DNA from: JAJDIA01 sp031555505 | GTDB taxonomy: Bacteria; Bacteroidota; Bacteroidia; Bacteroidales; Tannerellaceae | Direction: 5' to 3' | NCBI GenBank assembly: GCA_031555505.1 | Contig: JAVBUH010000014.1 | Span: 27,337-91,336 of the forward strand | DNA: 64,000 nucleotides | In this document: piece by piece, positions 8,739 through 16,133 of the stretch | How the letters are laid out: the number at the start of each line of letters is the position of its first letter | Numbering within the stretch: the first letter of the stretch is position 1 | Program-made: the position numbers and the translations under genes | The notes under the pieces: generated by a model | The model's database searches: none | What the model was told of the DNA's origin: nothing | Seen by the model: only the letters and a program-made list of their open reading frames with translations

Positions 8739-10025
8739 TCAGGGCAGGATGCGATGGATATATTTGTCTTTCTTCTTGAAAGGCTTGCCGTTGATGGTAT
8801 AGCCGATGCTCCAGAATAAATATTGTGCTTTGCTGAACCGGTTGGCGCGGATGCCGAAAGTACAGAAAAGATTGTCTTTCACGTAGGCCTTGGCGCCGAG
8901 TATCTGGTAGAGGCGATAGTCGTAATCGTTGCCATGCAGGATATTATACCCCAGGTTGGCAAAGAAAGATACATACGGAAAGGTCATCTCGCCCTTGATG
9001 GAGAGGCCGAGGGAGAACCGTTCGTAGAAGTCACCCATCTGCACACGGTCGTAGAACATACCGTCTACGGGATGTTGCTGTCGCCAGACCTTTACGCCCG
9101 AACTCTCGTCGTATACCAGTTCCACGCTGGGACCCCATTTGAATTTATAGTTACGTACAAACATGGTGGCATAGCTTAGTCCCAATACTTTGAAGTTTTT
9201 ATCCAACAGGCGGGAGGGAAGCCCTGTCCCTGTTGTGTCCACACGTATCTGGCGGGAGCTGCTGGTGAAGATGATATCGTAGTCGATCCGGTCTTCCAAT
9301 GGGGGTGGGGTGAGCGTTCCCTTATCGGGATTGTGTCTGGCGTCGCTGTTGAAATTATATACCAATTCGATGAAAGGGGCGGCCAGGTTGAGCCCTTTAT
9401 TCGGTAATTGGTTGGCGCCATTGGAAAAGTGTGTCAGTCCCAACCCGAAGTTCAGATCCCATACGGGAGACAGTTGTCTCTGCAGATAAAGGTTGGCGCC
9501 GATATGGGCATTGATGGACGAACCGAGCGCAATGTTATCAGGGTTATCAAACGCATCGTACGCTTTCCAATTGAATGACATACCCAGCTGAAGTTCGTAT
9601 TTGAGCGACCATTTCTTCCCGTACTCGGCCAGGTTGCCTCCTTGGAAAAGAAACACAGAGACTGGCGTGCCCAATGCGCTTTTATTGTAAAACTTGGCCG
9701 CATAGATCCCTACACCATAATAGGGCATCCCATAAGCCACATCCTGCCAGGTGTCACCTTTGGCTCCTATACCGTATTTGAAGGAAAAGGAACTGTAGAA
9801 CGGCAGGCAATTTCCAGCCTTAATATAGTCGTTTGTGGGCAATACAATGCCTCCGGTGGTGTTGAAGGCTACAAACTGGGGGTAGGTTCTCCGTTTGCCG
9901 GCGGTCGAATCAGGATCGGCCGGTGTGGTTGCCATCAGGTGTCCGGTTAGAAGGCAGCCTGTCAACAGGAGAAATAAAAACCGCCTGGCCACTGTATGTG
10001 TATTGATTGGCAAAAGCTTGTTCAC
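8739..10025 (-). CDS. PagL-like lipid A deacylase (acyloxyacyl hydrolase family)
   Basis: A 428-residue outer-membrane beta-barrel protein with a signal sequence (RRFLFLLLTGCLLTGHLMA). The segment GLGLTHFSNGANQLPNKGLN contains the H-x-S-N motif of PagL 3-O-deacylases (His199 and Ser201 here). The motif is embedded in alternating amphipathic strands such as YYGVGIYAAKFYN and KYELQLGMSFNW. It is larger than PagL of Pseudomonas because of a second barrel-like half after residue 250, whose role is unclear. Predicted role, inferred from the family: removing the 3-linked acyl chain of lipid A. It starts 3 bases after the stop of the OmpA/PorE-like gene and is surely in the same operon. Confidence 0.75.
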   Translation of the reverse strand: MNKLLPINTHTVARRFLFLLLTGCLLTGHLMATTPADPDSTAGKRRTYPQFVAFNTTGGIVLPTNDYIKAGNCLPFYSSFSFKYGIGAKGDTWQDVAYGMPYYGVGIYAAKFYNKSALGTPVSVFLFQGGNLAEYGKKWSLKYELQLGMSFNWKAYDAFDNPDNIALGSSINAHIGANLYLQRQLSPVWDLNFGLGLTHFSNGANQLPNKGLNLAAPFIELVYNFNSDARHNPDKGTLTPPPLEDRIDYDIIFTSSSRQIRVDTTGTGLPSRLLDKNFKVLGLSYATMFVRNYKFKWGPSVELVYDESSGVKVWRQQHPVDGMFYDRVQMGDFYERFSLGLSIKGEMTFPYVSFFANLGYNILHGNDYDYRLYQILGAKAYVKDNLFCTFGIRANRFSKAQYLFWSIGYTINGKPFKKKDKYIHRILP

Positions 10026-10028
10026 TGT

Positions 10029-12005
10029 TTAGAATAGATTGTAGTTGGTGCGGAGCACACGGAATTCGGTACGCCGGTTGATCTGGTCGGCTTCTTCCTG
10101 CTGCTCGGGCGGAAGGGCAAGGATGAATGCTTCAGTCAGTACATCGCCTTCTTTGAGGAAAGGATGGGCGGTGGCCATACGTTTGTTGATTTTTTTCGGC
10201 ACGCTTTCACCGTATCCTTTGGCTTCCAGGCGATCTTTGGCAATGCCTCCGGCAATCAGGTAATCCACTACCGATTGGGCGCGGCGTTGGGCCAGTCGCT
10301 CGTTATACTCGTCGGTACCTTTACGGTCGGTATGAGCGCCGAGCTCGATGGTGACGTTCGGGTTGTCGTTGAGCATTTTGATCATCCCGTCCAACTCGGT
10401 TTTCGATGCGGGAGTGAGCGTAGCCTTGTCGAATTCGTAGAAGATATTCTCAATCACTACCGGCTCATGGATTGGGGTGAGGAAGAAATCCACGGTGTAC
10501 GTCTCGTTCTTCTCTTCGGGACCAGTCTTCAGTTCGAAGTGCTGATTGAGGTGGCTGCGTGCGCTGGCCAACATCACGTAGCTGATATCGCGTCTGAGCT
10601 CCACGCGGTAGGAACCGTCTTTCTTCACGGGTACGCGTGTGTTCAACCCATCACGTCCTACGATGCGTACAATGGCGTCTTCTACCGGATTATCTTGTAT
10701 GTCAAACACGAACCCTTCGATAAAAATGGTCACAGTAGGATATTCAAACGAATAGAGGTGATCGCGTCCGAGGGCATCGTTGCGATTAGACGCGAAGTAG
10801 CCTTTTTCAGCGTTTCCGGCAAAAGTGATCCCGAAATCGTCGGCCATGGAGTTGATGGGTATACCCATATTGACCACTGTCCAATGCCCGGTACTGTCGA
10901 GCGTAGCTTTGAAGATATCCAGTCCCCCCATGCCCGGATGGCCGTTGGAGGCGAAATAGAGTGTCACGGAATCGCGTACGTAGGGAAACAATTCGTCGCC
11001 CGGCGTGTTGATCTCGGGACCCAGGTTCTCCATCGGTCCGAAGTCATTGCCTACGAGCCGGGAACGGAAAAGGTCTTTCCCGCCATAGCCGCCTATGGCA
11101 TCGGAAACGTAGTAGAGGTATTTACCATCGGGCGATGCGGCCGGATGGCCAAGGGCTGTTACGGAGTCTTTTACGATCGCGGCACGGGTGCCTTTGCCCC
11201 ACTGGGCGTTGCTGCGTTGGGATACATAGATCTCAGCGGTGCGCGGTCCTTCCGGATCTTGCGCGCAGTAGCTGTAATACATCGTATTGCCGTCGGACGA
11301 GAACGAAGGTGTTCCTTCATCAAATTCCGTATTCACCGGGTCTTCCAGCTCTACCGGGGCCAGCCATTCGCCTTGTTCATTCTGTTTCACCACGAAGAGG
11401 TTGTTGTTGTTCAGACCGGTAATGGCACTGATTTTAGCGTCTTTATCTTTGGTGCGCGAAGAGGCGAAATAGAGCTGATTATACTGCTCGCCTGCCAACA
11501 TAGGGCTGAACTCGCTGCGGCGGGAATTGAACTTATCTGCCCGTTTTACGTCATAGCGGGTAGGGCTCTTTTTCCATTCCTGCGTGAGTTGGCTGCCTTC
11601 GATGCCGTTCAAGGCCAGTTGAGACGTGGGTTGGTTCTCCAGATAGGTCGTATACGATTTGATGGCATCGGCATAGCGGCCGGTTCGCTGGTACATTTGT
11701 CCCATCCGGAGGTAGACGATGCTGTCGGGGTAATTATACCGGGCGGCATTGGCGTAGGCTGTTGTGGCGCGGGTGGTATTGTTGATCAGCCGGTTGCATT
11801 CCCCCATCCGGTAGGCGATATAGCTGCGGAGGTCTCTTTTCTGGGCAGGCGTCTTCGTATATACCTTCCGGTAAATAGCAGCCGCTTCATAGTACTCGCC
11901 AATCCGTTGCTTTTCTTCCGCATCCGACAGCTTAGCCGTCTTGCACGCAAAGCAACAAACCAGTAAAAGCAACAAAGTACCGTATCGCAAAACGCCTGTT
12001 TTCAT
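10029..12005 (-). CDS. PorE-like OmpA-family lipoprotein (TPR - PD40 propeller - CRD - OmpA)
   Basis: A 658-residue lipoprotein (leader ending near Cys21). Domains in order: TPR repeats (about 35-140), WD40-like PD40 repeats (about 150-410; TPSFSSDGNTMYYSY, HPAASPDGKYLYYVSD, LFPYVRDSVTLYFASNGHPGMGGLDIF), a carboxypeptidase-regulatory-like domain (about 430-500; GFVFDIQDNPVEDAIVRIVG) and a C-terminal OmpA peptidoglycan-binding domain (about 520-655; IELGAHTDRKGTDEYNERLAQRRAQSV). Architecture and length match PorE, the peptidoglycan-anchoring lipoprotein of the type IX secretion system in Porphyromonas. Whether this copy serves T9SS is an inference. It is the first gene of a two-gene operon with the PagL-like enzyme. 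Confidence 0.85.
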   Translation of the reverse strand: MKTGVLRYGTLLLLLVCCFACKTAKLSDAEEKQRIGEYYEAAAIYRKVYTKTPAQKRDLRSYIAYRMGECNRLINNTTRATTAYANAARYNYPDSIVYLRMGQMYQRTGRYADAIKSYTTYLENQPTSQLALNGIEGSQLTQEWKKSPTRYDVKRADKFNSRRSEFSPMLAGEQYNQLYFASSRTKDKDAKISAITGLNNNNLFVVKQNEQGEWLAPVELEDPVNTEFDEGTPSFSSDGNTMYYSYCAQDPEGPRTAEIYVSQRSNAQWGKGTRAAIVKDSVTALGHPAASPDGKYLYYVSDAIGGYGGKDLFRSRLVGNDFGPMENLGPEINTPGDELFPYVRDSVTLYFASNGHPGMGGLDIFKATLDSTGHWTVVNMGIPINSMADDFGITFAGNAEKGYFASNRNDALGRDHLYSFEYPTVTIFIEGFVFDIQDNPVEDAIVRIVGRDGLNTRVPVKKDGSYRVELRRDISYVMLASARSHLNQHFELKTGPEEKNETYTVDFFLTPIHEPVVIENIFYEFDKATLTPASKTELDGMIKMLNDNPNVTIELGAHTDRKGTDEYNERLAQRRAQSVVDYLIAGGIAKDRLEAKGYGESVPKKINKRMATAHPFLKEGDVLTEAFILALPPEQQEEADQINRRTEFRVLRTNYNLF

Positions 12006-12027
12006 CCAAATGAGCTGAATAGTGGTG

Positions 12028-12035
12028 CAAATATA
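12028..12035 (-). promoter_or_regulatory. -7 box of the PorE-like / PagL-like operon
   Basis: Reads TATATTTG on the minus strand, 23 bp upstream of the ATG. Confidence 0.5.
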
Positions 12036-12143
12036 ACGAATAAAGCCCTACCTTATTGCATGTCCACCATAGAAGCCCCGCAAATAAGCAAGTCTGTTTG
12101 CCTTCAGTTTCAACTAAACTTGAAACGCCATGCCCTTCCATTC

Positions 12144-12174
12144 AAAAAGAGGGGATTCCGTGCGGAATCCCCTC
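12144..12174 (-). terminator. Terminator of the DUF3575-DUF3868-115 aa transcript
   Basis: A perfect 11-bp stem (GAGGGGATTCC with its complement, loop GTGC) is followed on the minus strand by TTTTT. It lies 50 bases after the stop of the 115 aa gene. Confidence 0.85.
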
Positions 12175-12225
12175 AACATACACCCTCAAATAATTATATA
12201 CTTTGGCGGAAAGCGGACTTTCCTG

Positions 12226-12573
12226 TCAAGCAGATAATTTCTCTAATTGTTTGGTTTTCCATTCGGGAAAACCTTCTACTTTTTTATCCAGACAGAATTG
12301 TAGCGAATCATCCGCCAAAGATTTGAGCGCTACTCCCGGAGAAGTAAGCGGTAAATTCATTTGGTCTATCCGGAAAAATGCTTTCAGCAGTACTACATCA
12401 TACCCTTCTCCGATCACTTCCTTTTTCAGGATTACCGAAGAAACTTTCTCTGCCAAATAATACGCTGAACGTTCATAAGCGCACCATGCATCCCCCTCAA
12501 GATACATGTACACGTTGTTGGGGTTATCAACCTCGTTCAACAATACGTTTTCAATGTTTGCAATACGTTCCAT
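12226..12573 (-). CDS. Small conserved protein, paralogue of the 113 aa gene at 32.7 kb
   Basis: A 115-residue soluble protein of unknown function with no signal peptide. It aligns over its full length with the protein encoded at 32660-33001. Shared blocks are MYLEGDxWCAYERSA, GYDVVLxKAxF, LADDSLQF/VADGRLQF and GFPEWK. Both copies lie immediately downstream of fimbrial genes on the same strand (here after DUF3868, with a 162-base gap holding a GC-rich hairpin). A job linked to fimbriae is therefore possible, but nothing in the sequence names a function. The rich supply of Trp, Tyr and acidic residues suggests a small globular domain. Confidence 0.75.
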   Translation of the reverse strand: MERIANIENVLLNEVDNPNNVYMYLEGDAWCAYERSAYYLAEKVSSVILKKEVIGEGYDVVLLKAFFRIDQMNLPLTSPGVALKSLADDSLQFCLDKKVEGFPEWKTKQLEKLSA

Positions 12574-12696
12574 TTAACATTAAAATTAAATTACTAATTT
12601 GTCCCTACCCTAATACACATGCATATAATTTTTGTATACATAAAAAATCTTGGCAATCATCGTAACAAAGTCAACAGGTTGCTATGGGTAAGCCCT

Positions 12697-12723
12697 GGGC
12701 GGGAGTCCCTCAACTTCCCGCCC
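12697..12723 (-). other. GC-rich hairpin between DUF3868 and the 115 aa gene
   Basis: Stem GGGCGGGA with its complement (12697-12704 / 12716-12723). There is no T run after it, so it may be an mRNA processing or attenuating hairpin rather than a full terminator. Confidence 0.4.
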
Positions 12724-12735
12724 GGACTTGCTGGT

Positions 12736-14208
12736 TCATTCGCCGAAGCTGTCGAACAACGCATTGTCGTCGAGCTTCTTCTGCAATTCTTTCAGGTTGT
12801 CGTCGGCACCTGTTACACCGGCAGCTTTCGCTTGTTCGAGCAGGGTTTTAGCTTCGGCATATTTACCGGTCATCAGCGCCAGGATACCGCGGGCCTGTGT
12901 GGTTTGCGGTGAGTTACCGGCCTTGGCCAGGTGTTGTGCGGCGGCTGTATAGTTGCCCTTGCTCATGGCAATATTACCTGCATTCAGATTGGCTACTTCG
13001 TTGTTCGGGAACAGGCGTACGGCCGTGTCAAATACCGTATTGTATGCTTCGCTTCCCTTCGGATAGCTGTTTGCTACGGCAAACATTTCATCCAGGCTCA
13101 GGTGCTGTGGGCGTGTCTTGATGATTTCGCGGGCTTCTTCCAGGTTAAATCCGCGTACGGTGTAATTGATCTTATAGTCGGTGCGGCGCAACGACGGGAA
13201 GATGTTGTCCAGTACGTACTTGAACGAAGCGGGTATTGCACGCAGTTTGGCTTCTTTTGCATCGGGTTCGTCGCTGCTGTTGATGATGGCCAATACCTGG
13301 TCGCGGTTGGGGATCTGCTGGTCGGCTTCCGCCTTGACCTTGAATCCGGCCCAGTCTTCGGGTTCGGATCCGATCTGGAAGAAGTCTGTTTTGTATTTAT
13401 ACTTGCCGGCCAGATAGGTGCGGAGTGATTTCACGCGATTGTCGGCCAGCGTGGTATTGCTCTTGTAGCTGCCTTCCGGAGAAGCAAACCCTTTGAGTTC
13501 GATCCCGTCGGTAGTGATGTCCTGGTCGGTCACTACCAGCTGGATGGATTTGTCTATCTTATCCAGTTCGGCCTGGTTGTTGCGGAAGTTGGGTCGTATC
13601 TCATACTTGCCTACTACGAATTCCAGGTAAGCCGTACCCACTTCGGCGCGTTCCTTGCGTGTTTCCACGTCGGGCTGCATATAGGCAAATACCGGAACCG
13701 GCTGATAGCGTTGGTCGGGGCGGCGCATGATGCGGTCGGCCACCGGCAGGGTACGTCCTTCGTTATCGCCGCAACCGCAGAGGTCTTCGCTCAGTACCAG
13801 CTTGGCGTTGGCCATCCACGGTTCCCAGGGAATGGTGGTCTTGTAGGCGATGGTATGTTCGGGCGCGTCGTTGGCACGGATCACGGCATAGTGGGGATGT
13901 TCGTCCTTGAGGTTGCCGAAGTGCTGTTCACGTTCGTATACTTTCTGGCGGTTCTTACCGTTCAACAGGATGGAAGGCAAGCCTACCTTCTGGTTGTCTG
14001 TTTCCAGTACCGGTGTCAGTTCGAGGAATTGTTTGGATTCTACGTACTTGGCATCTACCTGGATCGTAGCGTCGATATAAACCGTTTGGCCTTTCAGACG
14101 CAGGTCGTTGCAGTGGACGTTAACCGGGTCTACTGTCTGTGCTGCCGCCGTGACAGTCCCTGCTACCAGCAAGGCTACGGCCATATATGTATGTAATGTC
14201 TTCTTCAT
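12736..14208 (-). CDS. DUF3868 fimbria-associated outer-membrane protein with OmpA-like and TPR parts
   Basis: A 490-residue secreted protein (MKKTLHTYMAVALLVAGTVTAAAQ). The first 150 residues (VHCNDLRLKGQTVYIDATIQVDAKYV, YKTTIPWEPWMANAKLVLSEDLCGCG) are DUF3868. The middle (IRPNFRNNQAELDKIDKSIQLV, IELKGFASPEGSYKSNTTLADNRVKSLRTYL) is a divergent OmpA-like domain. The C-terminus (NNEVANLNAGNIAMSKGNYTAAAQHLAKAG) is a TPR-like helical repeat. In Bacteroidales this family is found next to DUF3575 and FimA-type fimbrial genes and is taken as an accessory assembly factor. It starts 8 bases after the DUF3575 stop, so it is in one operon under the shared fimbrial promoter element. Confidence 0.85.
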   Translation of the reverse strand: MKKTLHTYMAVALLVAGTVTAAAQTVDPVNVHCNDLRLKGQTVYIDATIQVDAKYVESKQFLELTPVLETDNQKVGLPSILLNGKNRQKVYEREQHFGNLKDEHPHYAVIRANDAPEHTIAYKTTIPWEPWMANAKLVLSEDLCGCGDNEGRTLPVADRIMRRPDQRYQPVPVFAYMQPDVETRKERAEVGTAYLEFVVGKYEIRPNFRNNQAELDKIDKSIQLVVTDQDITTDGIELKGFASPEGSYKSNTTLADNRVKSLRTYLAGKYKYKTDFFQIGSEPEDWAGFKVKAEADQQIPNRDQVLAIINSSDEPDAKEAKLRAIPASFKYVLDNIFPSLRRTDYKINYTVRGFNLEEAREIIKTRPQHLSLDEMFAVANSYPKGSEAYNTVFDTAVRLFPNNEVANLNAGNIAMSKGNYTAAAQHLAKAGNSPQTTQARGILALMTGKYAEAKTLLEQAKAAGVTGADDNLKELQKKLDDNALFDSFGE

Positions 14209-14216
14209 AATCCCGA

Positions 14217-14789
14217 TTATTTAAAAAAGTAGATGATTGAGAGCGCTGCCTTGGTGACACCGAAATAGTCTTTTATTTCGCTTGCCTGAACGGTTCCACA
14301 GTCGGCACACGGATACTTGTCGTAATCCAGGTGAGCCCAGCCCACGCCGATCACGGCTTCCATGCTCCAGTGGTTGCTCAGCAGCCATTGGTAGCCATAC
14401 GAAATACCGGCGCCATACAGATTGCCTTGATAACGGTTGTTTTTCAGGTTGTCGCCCAGGAATTTGATTCCTCCCACGTTGTATTCACCGTAGTGAGCAT
14501 GTGCGCCGAAGAAATGCCCGTTGAATTTTTCGCACAGCCAGTAGCGTGCTTCCGGTTGGACGAGCCAGTGCTTGAGTCGTGTTTTGGGTTCAGTGCTGCC
14601 GAATGTCCAGGGGTTGTAATTACCTGAAATGTCTAATGTCCATTTCGGGCTCAAACCCATTTCCACACCCGCGTTGATCGTGGTAGTGGCGTCATACAGC
14701 AAGTTCGACTTCACCGCAAACTCCTGGCCAAAGGCGCTTGACATACCTGCCAGAAGGAAAAAGAGGAAAAGTACCTTTTTCATATTCAT
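14217..14789 (-). CDS. DUF3575 outer-membrane barrel protein of the fimbrial regulon
   Basis: A 190-residue protein with a cleavable signal (MNMKKVLFLFFLLAGMSSAFG). FAVKSNLLYDATTTINAGVEMGLSPKWTLDISGNYNPW is the typical DUF3575 opening, followed by RYWLCEKFNGHFFGAHAHYG and GISYGYQWLLSNHWSMEAVIGVGWAHLDYDKY. The alternating aromatic strands fit a small outer-membrane beta-barrel. The family co-occurs with DUF3868 and fimbrillins; its exact function is unknown. It is first in the operon and lies about 90 bases downstream of a full copy of the seven-fold promoter element (14882-14949), so it is probably co-regulated with the fimbrial structural genes 10-25 kb away. Confidence 0.85.
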   Translation of the reverse strand: MNMKKVLFLFFLLAGMSSAFGQEFAVKSNLLYDATTTINAGVEMGLSPKWTLDISGNYNPWTFGSTEPKTRLKHWLVQPEARYWLCEKFNGHFFGAHAHYGEYNVGGIKFLGDNLKNNRYQGNLYGAGISYGYQWLLSNHWSMEAVIGVGWAHLDYDKYPCADCGTVQASEIKDYFGVTKAALSIIYFFK

Positions 14790-14881
14790 AATTTTAAATG
14801 TCTTTAATCCGCCAAAGTTATTATCGTTTTTTTTGTTAAGAGTCCGAAATAATAGGCCTAATTATCTGTCTGCTTCCGATG

Positions 14882-14949
14882 CAAATATACGATATGTGTT
14901 TATTCCGTACAATAGGCATACGTTTCAACTTTATAGGGTAAAACTACCA
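14882..14949 (-). promoter_or_regulatory. Shared fimbrial promoter element, copy in front of DUF3575
   Basis: Minus strand: distal dyad GGGTA-AAAC-TACCA (14936-14949, plus-strand reading), the conserved AAGTTGAA block, a proximal box complementary to AATAGGCA (14911-14918), exactly 21 bp, then the -7 box TATATTTG (14882-14889). Spacings equal those of the six other copies. Confidence 0.8.
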
Positions 14950-15038
14950 CGCCGGTGAATGTTCACTATGGTGAAACTCTCAACGACATTCCTGCCTTCC
15001 GGCCTGATAGAAACACCGCTATAAGCCTCCGGGAATGG

Positions 15039-15102
15039 GGCGACCCTCCTTGAGGGGGGGTCGACCGTGCATTGCTGCCCGGTCTGGGAGGGTCGCCTTT
15101 TT
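15039..15102 (+). repeat. 11-bp inverted repeat with nested stem
   Basis: GGCGACCCTCC (15039-15049) pairs with 15087-15097; inside it a GACCG/CGGTC stem forms. The T run follows on the plus strand, yet no plus-strand gene precedes it. On the minus strand it lies downstream of the short ORF at 15153-15287. Confidence 0.5.
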
Positions 15103-15152
15103 CCCTTTTGGTTACCTGTAAAAAGGTAGATTTGTATAAAAAATGGAACATA

Positions 15153-15287
15153 TTATACATGTTTTTTTTTGTATTTTTGAACGAGGCAGGAAAAGAGTCC
15201 TTTATTCCGGGTATCCTCTTTTTTTTCTTCTTCCGTCATTTTCTTGACGAAATAGTTTTTCAGATTATCTCTGTGTTGCTGTGTCAT
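15153..15287 (-). CDS. Possible 44-residue Lys-rich small protein
   Basis: Starts about 40 bases downstream of a complete promoter element (15332-15399) and has a purine-rich stretch (AAGAAAG) just ahead of the ATG. The product (MTQQHRDNLKNYFVKKM ... LVQKYKKKHV) is strongly basic and contains one Cys. No family is recognised. The promoter argues that the region is transcribed, but whether the ORF is translated is unproven; the alternative is a non-coding leader reaching DUF3575. Confidence 0.35.
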   Translation of the reverse strand: MTQQHRDNLKNYFVKKMTEEEKKEDTRNKGLFSCLVQKYKKKHV

Positions 15288-15331
15288 ATCTTTCTTATAT
15301 TTCTTTTTACGTTCCTTGAATGAAGATGATG

Positions 15332-15399
15332 CAAAGGTATGGCTGATTTTATTTGAGTGATATAGGCGAAAACTTCAATTTGGAACGGGAAACCTATCA
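15332..15399 (-). promoter_or_regulatory. Shared fimbrial promoter element, cryptic copy 1
   Basis: Distal CGGGA-AACC-TATCA (15386-15399), proximal TATAGGCG (15361-15368), 21 bp, then -7 box TACCTTTG (minus strand, 15332-15339). It points leftward to a 44-codon ORF and then to DUF3575. Confidence 0.75.
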
Positions 15400-15461
15400 C
15401 GGGTTGATTATGATACTAAAAGCACTGTTTTTGAGAATAATAGCTTTTTGTAATGATCTTA

Positions 15462-15562
15462 TATAAAATATAAACCCCCTACAGATAGTTCGCATATAGG
15501 CGAAAAAACCTGTAGGGGTTTATGGAGAGTTTTGTTCTTTGTTTGTCTCTTTCGATTTCTGA
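15462..15562 (-). ncRNA. Candidate short RNA of about 100 nt ending in a hairpin
   Basis: The promoter element at 15568-15635 would start transcription near 15562. About 40 nt later the transcript meets a 13-bp stem (15471-15484 with 15510-15522, one bulge; core TAAACCCC/GGGGTTTA) followed by a U-rich tract. No start codon with a sensible reading frame lies in between. This is inferred from sequence only. Confidence 0.35.
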
Positions 15563-15567
15563 TAATG

Positions 15568-15635
15568 CAAAGTTAATGGGTATAAACCCACGTACAGGTA
15601 GGTGATGTTTTCAACTTTTAGCGGTATACCTACCA
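15568..15635 (-). promoter_or_regulatory. Shared fimbrial promoter element, cryptic copy 2
   Basis: Distal CGGTA-TACC-TACCA (15622-15635), proximal GGTAGGTG (15597-15604), 21 bp, -7 box TAACTTTG on the minus strand (15568-15575). The best-preserved dyad of the set; no gene follows directly. Confidence 0.75.
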
Positions 15636-15844
15636 TCTTTGGAGATATGAAATGATTACCGCCCAGCGGCGATATTCCTACCCTCTACCGACAATAGCCT
15701 CGTAGAATCAATTAGACGAAATAATGTCTTTGTATGAATTTTCAGGTTTTGAGGCATATTGTTGCGGATGGTGGTTTCCAACTTCAGAGATAATTCGCAA
15801 GTAGCAGGATTGCAGGGGTTATACAGGGGTTGTGTAGACGGATG

Positions 15845-15888
15845 ACACAAGGCATACACAAGGCATACACAAGGCATACACAAGGCAT
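15845..15888. repeat. Four perfect tandem copies of ACACAAGGCAT
   Basis: Four contiguous 11-bp units without variation, in non-coding DNA 250 bp upstream of the ATPase gene. A copy-number-variable tract is likely. Confidence 0.9.
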
Positions 15889-16011
15889 GTAATAGGCAGG
15901 CACCGGAAGGCCTGAAGGTCAATAGGTAACAGATACAAAAAACGAGGGCGTTTTCGCATCGAGGTTCACCAGCAAAGGTAGACAAGCGGGTATACCGGCA
16001 AGTAAACTGTT

Positions 16012-16038
16012 TCAGAGACCTGTCAGTGTTGCAGGAGG
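16012..16038. repeat. 27-bp direct repeat, left copy (resembles the higA 3-prime end)
   Basis: 22 of 27 bases match 18407-18433, which is the last eight codons and stop of higA. The two copies bracket the ATPase-Fic pair. Confidence 0.5.
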
Positions 16039-16080
16039 GCTGCCCTGGAACCGCCGTTCTTCGGCATTATCTAAAATAGA

Positions 16081-16097
16081 CTATCTAAAATAGATAG
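16081..16097. promoter_or_regulatory. 17-bp dyad upstream of the ATPase-Fic operon
   Basis: Perfect inverted repeat CTATCTA-AAA-TAGATAG, with part of it (TATCTAAAATAGA) also present as a direct repeat at 16068-16080. It lies 17 bp upstream of the -7 box TATCTTTG (16115-16122), where a regulator could block or aid RNA polymerase. Confidence 0.5.
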
Positions 16098-16114
16098 TGC
16101 GTTTGGAAAAGCCT

Positions 16115-16122
16115 TATCTTTG
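16115..16122 (+). promoter_or_regulatory. -7 box of the ATPase-Fic operon
   Basis: TATCTTTG, a full TAnnTTTG match, 11 bp upstream of the ATG; the leader would be very short. Confidence 0.5.
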
Positions 16123-16133
16123 TCAAAAAAAAG

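Larger units (their letters stand above)
15640..16067. other. Gene-poor stretch upstream of the ATPase
   Basis: About 430 bases with no convincing gene. It holds an 11-bp tandem repeat (15845-15888) and a 27-base copy of the higA 3-prime end (16012-16038). An open frame across the tandem repeat on the minus strand looks spurious. Confidence 0.5.

Noticed and set aside
10164..11966. 600-codon plus-strand frame opposite the PorE-like gene
   Set aside because: It is the antisense shadow of a gene with clear PD40 and OmpA domains.
15039..15102. Terminator of a plus-strand gene
   Set aside because: The stem and T run look right, but no plus-strand gene lies upstream; kept only as an inverted repeat.
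15656..15985. Minus-strand frame of 109 codons across the tandem repeat
   Set aside because: Its composition follows the 11-bp repeat (Cys-Leu-Val-Tyr cycles), it has no family look and no promoter; judged spurious.
14790..16133. Invertible (phase-variable) promoter region
   Set aside because: The three promoter elements all point the same way, and no matching inverted repeats flank any of them; no recombinase gene is nearby.
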